Of a stretch of DNA of 64,000 nt, positions 44,777 through 53,552 are shown piece after piece (the first letter of the stretch is position 1; each line of letters starts with the position of its first letter). Made by a program: the position numbers and the translations under genes. The stretch spans positions 111,109 through 175,108 of the forward strand of contig JBDHBX010000007.1 in assembly GCA_039592335.1 (NCBI GenBank). The letters run 5' to 3'. The DNA comes from WVYX01 sp039592335 (lineage in GTDB: Bacteria > Gemmatimonadota > Gemmatimonadetes > Gemmatimonadales > GWC2-71-9). The notes below the pieces were generated by a model. The model made no database searches. It was not told the DNA's origin and worked only from the letters and a program-made list of their open reading frames with translations.

Positions 44777-44873
44777 GGGGGCGGATTTCTACTGGTGTAG
44801 GACGCGGCCTTCAAAGCCGTCGCGAGGCGCCTGAGGCGGCTTGGGTGGGTTCGATTCCCACACGCTCCCGCCA
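44777..44873 (+). tRNA. selC: tRNA-Sec (anticodon TCA)
   Basis: A 97-base tRNA that decodes UGA as selenocysteine. Acceptor stem: 44777-44783 pairs with 44863-44869 (one G-T), with an eighth position G44784 opposite A44862. The D stem has six pairs (44787-44792 with 44797-44802) and the short loop TGGT, a hallmark of tRNA-Sec. The anticodon loop CTTCAAA (44809-44815) carries TCA at 44811-44813. A long variable arm of nine positions (44823-44831 with 44835-44843, one mismatch) follows, then a five-pair T stem and TTCGATT loop. G73 and encoded CCA (44871-44873) end it. No promoter is visible; it is probably cut from the fhs-ridA transcript. Confidence 0.95.
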
Positions 44874-44888
44874 ACTCCCCTGCCGCCG

Positions 44889-45785
44889 ATGAAATCGGCG
44901 CTGATCATCCTGAATCCCGAAGCGGGGCGCGGCAAGGGACGCGAGCTCCAGGCGCGTCTCATCGCCGCCGCCCATTCCAATGGCTGGGAAGCCGAAGTCC
45001 GCACCACGGCCCACCGCGGCCACGAGCGCGAGCTTGCCGCCGAGGCCCGACGTGAGGGCTGGCCGATGGTCATCGCCGTGGGCGGCGACGGCACGGTGCA
45101 CGGCACCGCCAACGGGCTGCTAGCCGAGGGGGCCACCGACGTGGTGCTGGGGCACGTGCCGATCGGTACCGGCAACGACTACGCGCGAACCATCGGCATG
45201 CCCCGCGCCAAGATCGAGCAGAACCTCGCAACGGTCCTGCAGGGCAGGTCGCGCCCCTTCGACGTAGGGCGCATGGGCGACGAGTATTTCGTGAACGCGC
45301 TGGGGGCGGGCTTCGACGCGGAGGTAGTGCGGCAGACGAGCAGCATCAAGCACCTCAAGGGCTTCCCCCTGTATCTCGCGGGGGTGTACAAGACCTTTGC
45401 GTCCTTCCGCGCGCCGGAGTACGAAGTGTCCACCGACGAGCATCACGAGCGCGCCCGCATGATGCTGCTGGAGGTCGCCATCGGGCCCACCATTGGCGGT
45501 GGCTTCCGGCTAACCCCCGACGCCGTTCCCGACGACGGCTGGTTCGACGTGTGCGTGATTCGCAGGATCGGCGCCCTCAAGTTCCTCAGGTATGTTCCCA
45601 CAGTAATCCGGGGAGGGCACACACAGCTCCCGGAGGTCACGGTCTTCCGGAGCCAGCGGGTCACGATCACGGGTGTGTCGGAACCGCTGCTGCTGCATCT
45701 CGATGGCGAGCTGCGGCGCGCGGAGGAGGAATCGATCACGGTGGAGATGCTGCCGAGACGGCTCAGGGTCGCATGCGCCTACTGA
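44889..45785 (+). CDS. Diacylglycerol/lipid kinase family protein
   Basis: A 298-residue soluble lipid kinase. ILNPEAGRGKG, the ATP motif AVGGDGTVHGTANGL, HVPIGTGNDYARTIGMP, FVNALGAGFDAEVV and LHLDGE are those of the DagK/YegS family. It starts 15 bases after the CCA of tRNA-Sec, with no clear ribosome site, so its mRNA 5' end may be made by tRNA processing. The exact lipid is unknown. Confidence 0.9.
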   Translation: MKSALIILNPEAGRGKGRELQARLIAAAHSNGWEAEVRTTAHRGHERELAAEARREGWPMVIAVGGDGTVHGTANGLLAEGATDVVLGHVPIGTGNDYARTIGMPRAKIEQNLATVLQGRSRPFDVGRMGDEYFVNALGAGFDAEVVRQTSSIKHLKGFPLYLAGVYKTFASFRAPEYEVSTDEHHERARMMLLEVAIGPTIGGGFRLTPDAVPDDGWFDVCVIRRIGALKFLRYVPTVIRGGHTQLPEVTVFRSQRVTITGVSEPLLLHLDGELRRAEEESITVEMLPRRLRVACAY

Positions 45786-46273
45786 TTGCGGTCGCCGCGC
45801 TGAGCCTGGCCGTCGCCTCGCCGGCAGCGGCACAGATCGTTCCACAGCAGCCCCCGCAGCAACGGAGGCCGGATCCGAGCGACACGATCCCGGTGCCGCA
45901 CTTCCGGCAGGAGCCTCCGGTCTCGCCGCTCGGTGCCATGTGGCGCTCCCTTCTCCTGCCGGGATGGGGGCAGTCGATTCTCGGTCGGCGGATCACGGGA
46001 GCGGTCTTCATCTTCTGGGAGGGCATTACCCTCACCATGACGGTGAAGTCCGTCCATCAGCTCAACTACCTCGAGAGCATCGACGCCGACCCGGAACAGA
46101 TCGCGGGCAAGAAGCGGGAAGTGGAGGACTGGGCGGTGCTGTTGGTGTTCAATCACCTGCTGGCAGCCGCCGAGGCATTCGTTTCGGCCGAACTGTGGGA
46201 CTTCCCGGGGGACCTCGAGACGCGCAGCCTGCCGAGCGGAGACGTCGGGACCGGCCTCAGCCTGTACTGGTAG
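45773..46273 (+). CDS. DUF5683-like exported protein
   Basis: A signal peptide (cut near SPAAA-QIV), a Pro/Gln-rich linker, then a short domain with MWRSLLLPGWGQSILGRR and two hydrophobic helices (ITGAVFIFWEGITLTMTV; WAVLLVFNHLLAAAEAFVSAEL). The LPGWGQ pattern is that of DUF5683. It overlaps the kinase gene by 13 bases and the convergent lpxH-like gene by 17. The function is unknown. Confidence 0.75.
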   Translation: MRLLIAVAALSLAVASPAAAQIVPQQPPQQRRPDPSDTIPVPHFRQEPPVSPLGAMWRSLLLPGWGQSILGRRITGAVFIFWEGITLTMTVKSVHQLNYLESIDADPEQIAGKKREVEDWAVLLVFNHLLAAAEAFVSAELWDFPGDLETRSLPSGDVGTGLSLYW

Positions 46274-47000
46274 CGAAGCGCTCCAACCGCGGACCCTCGC
46301 GCTCGACCACGGCGTAGCACATCCCCTCGGCGAACGCGCCCGGGTTCAGGTACCAGCGCCCAGGGCTCACCTGCTCGAGCACCGCCCGGTGCGTGTGGCC
46401 CAGCACGACGAGCCCGAGATCGGTCCGCTCCTGCAACAGCCGCCTGGCGTGCTCGGACTGGGCCTCAGCGTGCTGCCGCACGATCGCCCGGTCGCGGGAC
46501 TTGCCCGACACCATCGGTGAGAGACGGCGCACCAGTGCAAAGCCCAGGTCGGGGTGGAGCAGGCGGAACAGGCCCGCCGTGACCGGATGGCGCACCACGG
46601 CGTGCAGGGCGCGCGCGCTCCACCGCTCGTCCGGCACGTCGTCGCCGTGGCTCACCAGCGCCCGGTGCCCCGCGAGCTCGAGCTCCACACCACCGGCGTG
46701 GAAGGCCGCGTCCAGCTCGTCGCGCCAGAACCGCCCCCCCCAGCGATCGTGATTCCCGCCCGTGACCGTGAGCTGCACACCGGCGCGGCGCACCCGCCCC
46801 AACGCCTCGAGCGTGGGGAAGGCACGCTTTGGAATGACCTCCCGATACTCGAACCAGAACTCGAAGAGGTCCCCGTTGACGATCAGGTGCTCGCCCAGAT
46901 CGGGCACGCGCTCGAGGAAGCGTCGGAACGCGTCGGCGACCTCGGGCGGCGCGTGCCCCAGGTGCACATCGGAGACGATCACGGCCGGACCGGTAGACAC
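46257..47000 (-). CDS. UDP-2,3-diacylglucosamine diphosphatase-like metallophosphoesterase
   Basis: A calcineurin-fold phosphoesterase of 247 residues with SDVHLGHAPP, NGDLFEFWFEY, TGGNHDRWGG, LVSHGDD and VVLGHTHRAV. The GDLFEFWFEY segment fits the LpxH group, which cleaves UDP-diacyl-GlcN to lipid X in lipid A synthesis; LpxH is not the only family with this pattern. GTG 47000 lies seven bases after a clear -10 box, so it is probably leaderless. Confidence 0.83.
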   Translation of the reverse strand: MSTGPAVIVSDVHLGHAPPEVADAFRRFLERVPDLGEHLIVNGDLFEFWFEYREVIPKRAFPTLEALGRVRRAGVQLTVTGGNHDRWGGRFWRDELDAAFHAGGVELELAGHRALVSHGDDVPDERWSARALHAVVRHPVTAGLFRLLHPDLGFALVRRLSPMVSGKSRDRAIVRQHAEAQSEHARRLLQERTDLGLVVLGHTHRAVLEQVSPGRWYLNPGAFAEGMCYAVVEREGPRLERFATSTG

Positions 47001-47007
47001 GGCACGC

Positions 47008-47037
47008 AGTATAGGTGAACCCCGAAACGCCTCGCAA
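47008..47037 (-). promoter_or_regulatory. Predicted promoter of the lpxH-like gene
   Basis: On the minus strand: TTGCGA (47037-47032), an 18-base spacer and TATACT (47013-47008). The GTG start follows after seven bases. Confidence 0.65.
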
Positions 47038-47114
47038 CCATGCGGTCCGGAGGCGCTCCCGGCGCAGGCAATTGCTTACATTGCGTGCCACACGATCAGC
47101 CCGGCATCCGAGCC

Positions 47115-48041
47115 ATGACCGACAGGAGCCGCGTCCTGCCCATCGACCTCGATGCGCTGCAGGCCATCACCGTCAACGAGGCGGAGGTGGAGGAACGGGC
47201 GGGCGCCCTCGTGGCCGCCGTCCCGATCGAGCGCACCGCGCGCTGCGGCGGCCTCGCGGCGACCGTGGCGGCGATCGACCTCACCACACTGTCCGACGAC
47301 GACACCGAGGAGCGCGTGCGCGAGCTCTGCCGCCGGGCCCAAGCGCCCCTGAGCGCGCGGGCACTCGATGCACTTGGGTCGCACGCCCCGGCCCCGCGAG
47401 TGGCCGCCGTGTGCGTCTCAGAGCGGTTCGTCGCCACCGCCGTCGCGGCGTTGGCCGACAGTGCAATTCCGGTGGCGTCGGCGACCGGCGATTTCCCACG
47501 GGGCCAGGCGCCACTTGAGGAGCGCCTCGGGCAGATTCGCACGGCGGTGCGCCACGGCGCGGGCGAGATCGACGTCGTGATCACGCGGGAGCATGCCCGA
47601 CGCGGGGCATGGCAAGCGCTGTACGACGAGGTGCGCGCCTTTCGCGACGCCGTGGGGGACGCGCGGCTCAAGGTGATCCTGGCCACCGGCGAACTCGGCG
47701 GCCTGGAGACGGTCGCTCGCACGAGCTGCGTCGCCATGTTCGCGGGAGCCGACTTCATCAAGACGTCGACCGGCAAGGAGCGGGTCAACGCCACACTCAC
47801 CGCTGGCATCGTGATGGCCGCGATGATTCGGCGCCATCACGACGAAACGGGTATCGCGGTGGGACTCAAGCCGGCCGGCGGCATCCGCACGGCGCAGGGA
47901 GCACTCGAGTGGATCACCCTCGTCCGCCACGAGCTAGGTGGCCCCTGGGTGACCCCCGAGCGCTTCCGGATCGGCGCGAGTGGGCTGCTCGACGACATCC
48001 AACGCGAGCTCGAAGAGCTCAACGAGGTATCACGCGCATGA
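47115..48041 (+). CDS. deoC: Deoxyribose-phosphate aldolase
   Basis: Cleaves 2-deoxyribose-5-phosphate to glyceraldehyde-3-phosphate and acetaldehyde. The 308-residue protein has AAIDLTTLS, VAAVCVSERFVATA, SATGDFPRG, EIDVVITREHARRG, the Schiff-base Lys216 in FIKTSTGKE and Lys252 in GLKPAGGIR. The N-terminus is longer than in short bacterial DeoC, as in the class related to eukaryotic DeoC. The stop overlaps the thioesterase start. Confidence 0.94.
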   Translation: MTDRSRVLPIDLDALQAITVNEAEVEERAGALVAAVPIERTARCGGLAATVAAIDLTTLSDDDTEERVRELCRRAQAPLSARALDALGSHAPAPRVAAVCVSERFVATAVAALADSAIPVASATGDFPRGQAPLEERLGQIRTAVRHGAGEIDVVITREHARRGAWQALYDEVRAFRDAVGDARLKVILATGELGGLETVARTSCVAMFAGADFIKTSTGKERVNATLTAGIVMAAMIRRHHDETGIAVGLKPAGGIRTAQGALEWITLVRHELGGPWVTPERFRIGASGLLDDIQRELEELNEVSRA

Positions 48042-48481
48042 GCCAATCCAGCGCGAAGGCCCCTGCGGTGTCCGGCACGGACCTCCGAGTCCGCTACGGC
48101 GAGACCGATCAGATGGGCGTAGCACACCACTCCCACTACATCGTGTGGTGCGAGCTGGCGCGGACGAATCACATGCGCCGACTCGGCGTCCGCTATCGCG
48201 ACCTCGAGGACCAGGGCTTGCGTCTGCCGGTGGTGGAGGCCCACGTGCGGTATCGCGCGCCCGCGCGCTACGACGATCCCGTCGTCGTGCGCTGCTGGGT
48301 GCGGGACGTCTCCAGCCGGCGCGTGCAGTTCGGGTATGCCGTTGAGCACGGCGAGACCGGCCGCCTGTTGGCTACCGCGACAACCGCGTTGATCGCAGTA
48401 GATTCTTCGCATGTGCTCACGACGATCCCACCCGACGTGCGGAACAAGCTCGTTGTCGCCCCTGACCCGGTCCGCCTCTAG
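48038..48481 (+). CDS. YbgC-type acyl-CoA thioesterase
   Basis: A hot-dog-fold thioesterase of 147 residues: RVRYGETDQMGVAHHSHYIVWCELARTN has the catalytic Asp and the YbgC pattern, then LRLPVVEAHVRYRAPARYDDPVVV. ATG 48038 overlaps the deoC stop by four bases. The family acts on short acyl-CoA or acyl-ACP. Confidence 0.9.
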   Translation: MSQSSAKAPAVSGTDLRVRYGETDQMGVAHHSHYIVWCELARTNHMRRLGVRYRDLEDQGLRLPVVEAHVRYRAPARYDDPVVVRCWVRDVSSRRVQFGYAVEHGETGRLLATATTALIAVDSSHVLTTIPPDVRNKLVVAPDPVRL

Positions 48482-50495
48482 CCTCCTCGCCGCACTCGCC
48501 CTGGCCCCGTCCGTCGCCGGCGCGCAGGACGAGGCCGTGGTGGATGCCCTGGCGGGTGTGCTGGCGGTCGAGGACGCCCGCCGCTACGACGGCTCCGTGC
48601 TGGAGCGGGCGGCGCGCCACCCGGAGCCCGCCGTGCGCCGTCACGCCGCGTTGGCAATGGGACGGATCCGCGACTCCCGCGCCGTGGCCACACTGTTGGA
48701 GCTGGTGAGCGACGCCGATACCGCCGTGCAGCGGGATGCAGCATTCGCCCTCGGGCTGCTCGCGGACAGCACGGCGCTCGGACCGCTGGCCGACCTCGTG
48801 CGCAACACGGCCACCACGGAGCACACCGCCACCCACGGGGAGGTCGTCACGGCCATCGCGAAGATCGGCGGTCGCGCGGCGGCCGCGCTGTTGGAGGAAC
48901 TCCTGGTACGTGGCGCGGGAGAGGCGGAGACCGGGAATCCGCCACTCGTTGTGGTGCAAGCGCTCACCGAGGCGTGGCGCTTGCGCAGCGACGCTCCCGT
49001 GCGGATGCTGACCCAACTCGCCGACTCGCGCACTGAGCGGGTGCGGTTGGCGGCGGTGTACTCGCTCTCGCGGCTGCGGGCCACGGGCGGCGCGAGCGCA
49101 CTCCTCAGCGCCACAGAAGACGAGAGTCCCGCGATCCGCCAACTGGGGGTGAGGGTGCTCACGCGGGCCTACGCCGACTCGGCCGGGCTCGATCCGGATG
49201 GCGTGGCCACGCTGGTGAGCCAGTTGCTGGAGGATCCCGACCCCGGGGTGCGCATCAACGCGCTGCGCGTGCTGGGGAGCTACGAGGACCCCCGCTACGC
49301 GGCCGCCGCCGCCGATCGGATCTCCGATCCCCATCCCAACGTGCGCATCCAGGCCCTCGCGACCCTGGGACGGCTCGGTGGGCCGCGCGCGGCCACGATT
49401 CTCGAGGACCACGTCGAGGACGGCGCGTTCGCCGCGCGGCGCGAGGCGCTCCTCGGGCTGGCCCGCGTCGATCGCACGGTCGCCATCAGGAAGAGCGCGG
49501 CGTGGATCCTGCGCGACGACGACTGGCAGCGGCGCGCGGTGGGAGCGCGGGCCCTGGGGATCTTGGGGGGTGACACGGCGCTGGCCTGGCTGGAGGAGAT
49601 GGTGGGTGACCTGGACGGCCGGGTCGCAGCCAGCGCCTTTGCCGCAATGGCGCGGGGCGACAGCATTGCGGCCCTGGGCTTCGCCCGCGACCTGCTGGCC
49701 CATCCCGACCCCGTTGTGCGCACCCTTGCGGCCAACCAGATCAGTGATGCCGTGCATGGCTCCGACCTCGAGCGCCTGCTCGATGCCTTCGGCCGCGCGC
49801 AAGCCGACCCGTTTCCCGACGCGCAGATCGCCACGCTCGAAGCCCTGGGAGCGGTGGCCGCGCTGGGGCGGTCGCACCGAACCCAGGTGACCGTTCAGCT
49901 CCTGGCCCGCTTCCCCCAGTGCGAGGAGTACCTGGTGCGGCAGGCAGCGCAGGGGTACCTGCCCGACGTCGCGCGGCAGTGGGGGCCCACGTTTCCAGTC
50001 GAGACGGGGAGAAGCATCGACGACTACCGCGACATCGCGCGCCGCCTCGTGCTCCCAGCCGAGCAGGGTGGGACGGCGTCTGAGCTGGTGATCGAGACCG
50101 ACCGCGGCCGGATCACCGTGTCGCTGTTTGCGGCCGACGCGCCGGTGACGGTGAACACCCTGCTGGAACTCGCCGGGCAGCACTACTTCGACGGCGGGGC
50201 GTGGCACCGGGTGGTGCCCAACTTCGTGATCCAGGACGGCGATCCACGCGGGGATGGCTGGGGCGGTCCCGGCTTCGCCATGCGGGATGAGATCAATCGA
50301 CGGCGCTACGACCGGGGCACGGTGGGAATGGCGCTTTCCGGACCGGATACCGGCGGCAGCCAGTTCTTCATCACCCACGCACCGCAGCCGCACCTGGACG
50401 GCACCTACACGGTCTTCGGACAGGTGACCGGCGGCATGGAGGCGGTCGACCGGATCGCACAGGGCGACCGGATCCGCACGATCCGCGGACGCTAG
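48453..50495 (+). CDS. Exported HEAT-repeat / cyclophilin fusion protein
   Basis: With TTG 48453 there is a normal signal peptide (MSPLTRSASSLLAALALAPS, cut near VAGA-QDE). ATG 48411 would add 14 residues before it. About 480 residues of HEAT repeats follow (PEPAVRRHAALAMGRIRDSRAV, DADTAVQRDAAFALGLLADS, DPDPGVRINALRVLGSYEDP). A cyclophilin-type peptidyl-prolyl isomerase domain of about 150 residues closes the protein: VIETDRGRITVSLFAADAPVTV, YFDGGAWHRVVPNFVIQDGDP, GTVGMALSGPDTGGSQFFITH. A periplasmic folding helper with a protein-binding scaffold is likely. Confidence 0.82.
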   Translation: MSPLTRSASSLLAALALAPSVAGAQDEAVVDALAGVLAVEDARRYDGSVLERAARHPEPAVRRHAALAMGRIRDSRAVATLLELVSDADTAVQRDAAFALGLLADSTALGPLADLVRNTATTEHTATHGEVVTAIAKIGGRAAAALLEELLVRGAGEAETGNPPLVVVQALTEAWRLRSDAPVRMLTQLADSRTERVRLAAVYSLSRLRATGGASALLSATEDESPAIRQLGVRVLTRAYADSAGLDPDGVATLVSQLLEDPDPGVRINALRVLGSYEDPRYAAAAADRISDPHPNVRIQALATLGRLGGPRAATILEDHVEDGAFAARREALLGLARVDRTVAIRKSAAWILRDDDWQRRAVGARALGILGGDTALAWLEEMVGDLDGRVAASAFAAMARGDSIAALGFARDLLAHPDPVVRTLAANQISDAVHGSDLERLLDAFGRAQADPFPDAQIATLEALGAVAALGRSHRTQVTVQLLARFPQCEEYLVRQAAQGYLPDVARQWGPTFPVETGRSIDDYRDIARRLVLPAEQGGTASELVIETDRGRITVSLFAADAPVTVNTLLELAGQHYFDGGAWHRVVPNFVIQDGDPRGDGWGGPGFAMRDEINRRRYDRGTVGMALSGPDTGGSQFFITHAPQPHLDGTYTVFGQVTGGMEAVDRIAQGDRIRTIRGR

Positions 50496-50565
50496 CTAAG
50501 TATTGGTCAGCCAAGCGCCGGGTCGGCGCCGGGCGCCATGAACCTTCACATGGATTTAACTGCTG

Positions 50566-51276
50566 ATGTGGCAACGGGTTGCGCTTAGCGAAGGGCTCTA
50601 TTATCACTTGGTGATCCTGTTGGCGCTGGGTGCGGGCGGTTGTGCGGGTCGCCCCGGCCCGATCGTGCCGGAGACGCTGCCCGCCGTGTCGCGAGCCGAG
50701 GCAGACGCGTGGGTGGACGGATACGCGCCGGACCACCCATTGCTGTACAACCTGCGGTGGCGCCACGAAACACAGAAGGGCGGCGCGAGCGGACGTGCCA
50801 CCGTGCGGTTCGTGCCGCCGGACTCGATCCGGTTCGATTACCGCGGACCGTTCGGCCGGTCGGGCGCCGCGGTGCTCGTGGGCGAGCGCGTGGTCTGGTC
50901 GGAGCCGCAAGAGGACGCAGAGGGGTTCGTGGGGGTCGCGCCGCTGTTCTGGGCGGCCATCGGCATCCCCCAGTACGCCACGGCCTCGGCCGAGCTCACG
51001 GGACGCCGTGACGAGCGGGTGCAGTTGTGGCGATACAGCAACGGGACCGACACGCTGACGTACCGAACCGTGGTGGGGTCACCCGCCACACTCGAGGCAG
51101 AGCTGCGCCACAACGGCGCGCGCGTGGGGTTGGCGGAGGTGACGTTTGCGGATTCGACCGGCCTGCCGGATAGGGCGCTCATGCGGTTCCCGCAGGACGC
51201 TACGGTCATCACATTCAGGGTGCGCGCTATTGAGCCGCTCACTTCGGTGGATCCGGACATCTGGCGGCAGCCGTAG
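50566..51276 (+). CDS. Predicted outer-membrane lipoprotein (LolA/DUF4292-like)
   Basis: The lipobox LGAGGC is at residues 21-26 after a hydrophobic stretch. The mature protein (LYNLRWRHETQKGGASGRATVRFVPPDSIRFDYRGPFGRSGAAVLVG) has the concave beta-sheet pattern of LolA/LolB or DUF4292 proteins. ATG 50566 is the first start; a TATTAT box at 50599-50604 with GTG 50611 offers a shorter one, but the signal would then be too short. The lptE-like gene overlaps its end. Confidence 0.72.
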   Translation: MWQRVALSEGLYYHLVILLALGAGGCAGRPGPIVPETLPAVSRAEADAWVDGYAPDHPLLYNLRWRHETQKGGASGRATVRFVPPDSIRFDYRGPFGRSGAAVLVGERVVWSEPQEDAEGFVGVAPLFWAAIGIPQYATASAELTGRRDERVQLWRYSNGTDTLTYRTVVGSPATLEAELRHNGARVGLAEVTFADSTGLPDRALMRFPQDATVITFRVRAIEPLTSVDPDIWRQP

Positions 51277-51763
51277 GATCGCGCTGCTGGCCGTCGCCAC
51301 GAGTTGGACGCTCGCGGCCTGTTATGGGTTCGCGGGGGGCGGGCTACCGGCCCACGTCAAGACCGTGGCCATCCTCCCGTTCGACAACCAGACCGCCGAG
51401 CCACTGCTCACGCAGGAAGTCTCCACCGCGGTTCGCACCGCCATGGAGGCGCGGCTCGGATTGCGTGAGGCCTCGGAGGCTACCGCCGACGCGGTCGTGC
51501 GCGGCACCATCGTGCGGTACGAGCCCGACCTGCTGCTTGCACACCAGACGGATGCGGCAGGGGACGTGCAGGTCACGCGCCGGCGGGTGCAGGTTACGCT
51601 GAATGTAGAGATTTACGACCAGCAGGAGGGGAAGCCGTTGTGGCAGCGGGCGGGCTTGGTGGTGGACGGGGAGTACAACCCTCCGCTGGAAATCGAGGGA
51701 CGCCAGATCGCCCTCGAAAAGCTGGTCAACGACATCGTTGACGGAGCACAGTCCCAATGGTAG
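51230..51763 (+). CDS. LptE-like LPS-assembly lipoprotein
   Basis: Lipobox TLAAC after SRRIALLAVATSW. The mature part GGGLPAHVKTVAILPFDNQTAEPLLTQEV, ADAVVRGTIVRYEPDLL, VQVTLNVEIYDQQEGKPLW and LVNDIVDGAQSQW is the pattern of LptE, which plugs the LPS transporter LptD in the outer membrane. No ATG or GTG precedes the signal peptide in frame; TTG 51230 is the nearest start and overlaps the previous gene by 47 bases. Confidence 0.8.
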   Translation: MSRSLRWIRTSGGSRRIALLAVATSWTLAACYGFAGGGLPAHVKTVAILPFDNQTAEPLLTQEVSTAVRTAMEARLGLREASEATADAVVRGTIVRYEPDLLLAHQTDAAGDVQVTRRRVQVTLNVEIYDQQEGKPLWQRAGLVVDGEYNPPLEIEGRQIALEKLVNDIVDGAQSQW

Positions 51764-52137
51764 CCGATCGCCAAGCGCCCTGGCGTGACGCCCGTGGGAT
51801 GAGCAGGCTCGGGTGTCTCTTCACCTTGCTCCTGCTCGCCACAGGACTGTATTACGGTGTGAACATCGGAGGGGTGTACCTCAAGTACTATCGCCTCGTG
51901 GACGAGATGCGGACGCAGGCCAAGGTGGCGCCGAGCATCGACGATGACACCATTCGGCGGCGCCTGGCACGCAAGATCGACCAACTCAACCTCCCCCCGG
52001 ATGCTCGGGCGCTCACCGTTCAGCGAACGCAGCGGCCCCGCGAGATCCGGATCTTCACCACCTATCGGGACACCCTGATCCTGCCGTTCTACAAGTACGT
52101 GATCACCCTGACTCCTCAGGCCAGGCAACCACTCTGA
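51757..52137 (+). CDS. Single-pass membrane protein, DUF4845-like
   Basis: A 126-residue protein with one membrane helix (GCLFTLLLLATGLYYGVNIGG) near the N-terminus and a small periplasmic domain (YRLVDEMRTQAK, IRRRLARKIDQLNLP, FKYKVITL-type strand at the end). ATG 51757 overlaps the lptE-like stop; ATG 51799 would also work. The function is unknown. Confidence 0.65.
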   Translation: MVADRQAPWRDARGMSRLGCLFTLLLLATGLYYGVNIGGVYLKYYRLVDEMRTQAKVAPSIDDDTIRRRLARKIDQLNLPPDARALTVQRTQRPREIRIFTTYRDTLILPFYKYVITLTPQARQPL

Positions 52138-52156
52138 CGCAGACGCCCATAGCAGA

Positions 52157-53548
52157 ATGACGCCCATAAAACGCATCGCCGGAGCCACCTTTGCGCTCTT
52201 CCTGGCGGCTCCGACCCCCGTGTGGGCCCTCTCGCTGCTGCAGCACGGTGAGGGAGAGTCAGTCCTCGTGCGGCTGTTCCTCGTGCTCGGCGCGATGCTC
52301 GTCGCCGGCAAGTTCTTCGGCGAGTTGTTCGAGCGCCTGGGCCAGCCTGCCGTGCTTGGTGAGCTGATCGCCGGGATCCTGCTGGGAGCCAGCGCGCTGA
52401 ACATCATTCCGGTCACGCCGGACGACCCGCTGACCGAGATCATCACGATCCTCGCGGAGATCGGTGTGGTCGTCCTGCTGTTCGAGATCGGGCTGGAGAC
52501 CGACCTCAAGCAGATGTTCCGGGTGGGACCCGGCGCGTCGGCGGTGGCTGCCGTGGGAGTGCTCCTCCCAATGGTGGGAGGGTTTCTCTTCTGGATCTCG
52601 CCGTTCGTGAAACCCGAATACAGCATCGTCTCCCCGACCACCACCGGAATCTTCCTGGGCGCGACGCTCACGGCCACCTCGGTCGGCATCACGGCGCGAG
52701 TGCTCAACGACCTCAGGGTCATGCACTCGGTCGAGGCACGGGTGATCATCGGCGCAGCCGTGGTGGACGACATCCTGGGCATCATGCTCCTCGGGGTGGT
52801 CTCGTCCCTCGTGGCTGGCGAGGCGGTCTCGGTGCTCGGCGTCGGGCGCTCGATGGCCCTGGCCCTCGGCTTCCTGGTGGTCGCCGTGGGGGTCGGACTC
52901 GCCCTGGCACCGCGCATCTTCGGGGTGCTCGACCGGATGCGCGTGCGTGGCATCCTGCTCGTATCGGCCTTCGCCTTCGCGCTGTTCATTGCGGCGCTGG
53001 CCGACATGGCAGGGTCGGCCATGATCATCGGCGCGTTCGCGGCCGGTATCATCCTCTCGGGCACCAACCAGTTCGACACGATTCACAACCGCATCAAGCC
53101 GGTGGCCGACATCTTCACACCAATCTTCTTCTTGAGTATCGGGGCCAAGTTCGACCTTGGATTGTTCAATCCGTTCGGCGAGGGGAATCTCCCCATCCTG
53201 GCCCTGGGTGGCGTGATCCTGGTGATCGCGATCATCGGCAAGGTGGCGGCGGGTTGGGCAGCCCCGTGGCAGACGTTCAACCGCACGGCCGTGGGCGTCG
53301 GGATGATTCCACGTGGAGAGGTCGGACTCATCTTCGCCAACATCGGGCTCACCGCCGGCGTGCTCACCGGAGAGCTCTTCGGTGCCATCATTATCATGGT
53401 GATGGGCACGACCTTCATGGCGCCGCCCCTCCTCAAGGTGACCTTTAGCCGGGGCGGGGTGACGTCGGCGGCGGACGCCTTGGCGGAACCCTTGCCGCCC
53501 AAGGAGAAAACCGCCCCGGCCCCCGCCCCGGACACGGTCGAGGAGTAG
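52157..53548 (+). CDS. Cation:proton antiporter (CPA2 / Kef-type)
   Basis: A 463-residue membrane transporter with 12-13 helices. GQPAVLGELIAGILLGAS, EIGVVVLLFEIGLETDLKQM, TLTATSVGITARVLNDL, and GAAVVDDILGIMLLGVVSSL with the ion-binding Asp pair are typical of CPA2. It ends in a short Pro/Ala/Glu tail; there is no TrkA-N regulatory domain. It precedes rph by four bases. Confidence 0.88.
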   Translation: MTPIKRIAGATFALFLAAPTPVWALSLLQHGEGESVLVRLFLVLGAMLVAGKFFGELFERLGQPAVLGELIAGILLGASALNIIPVTPDDPLTEIITILAEIGVVVLLFEIGLETDLKQMFRVGPGASAVAAVGVLLPMVGGFLFWISPFVKPEYSIVSPTTTGIFLGATLTATSVGITARVLNDLRVMHSVEARVIIGAAVVDDILGIMLLGVVSSLVAGEAVSVLGVGRSMALALGFLVVAVGVGLALAPRIFGVLDRMRVRGILLVSAFAFALFIAALADMAGSAMIIGAFAAGIILSGTNQFDTIHNRIKPVADIFTPIFFLSIGAKFDLGLFNPFGEGNLPILALGGVILVIAIIGKVAAGWAAPWQTFNRTAVGVGMIPRGEVGLIFANIGLTAGVLTGELFGAIIIMVMGTTFMAPPLLKVTFSRGGVTSAADALAEPLPPKEKTAPAPAPDTVEE

Positions 53549-53552
53549 GAGC

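Noticed and set aside
44772..44873. tRNA-Sec start at GGAGTGG (44772)
   Set aside because: That acceptor pairing leaves an extra base before G73 and too many bases before the D stem. Starting at 44777 gives correct spacing and a G1-C72 pair.
50576..50613. TATTAT box with GTG 50611 as a leaderless start of the lipoprotein at 50566
   Set aside because: No acceptable -35 box at 17 bases, and the shortened signal peptide would have only about ten residues before the lipobox Cys.
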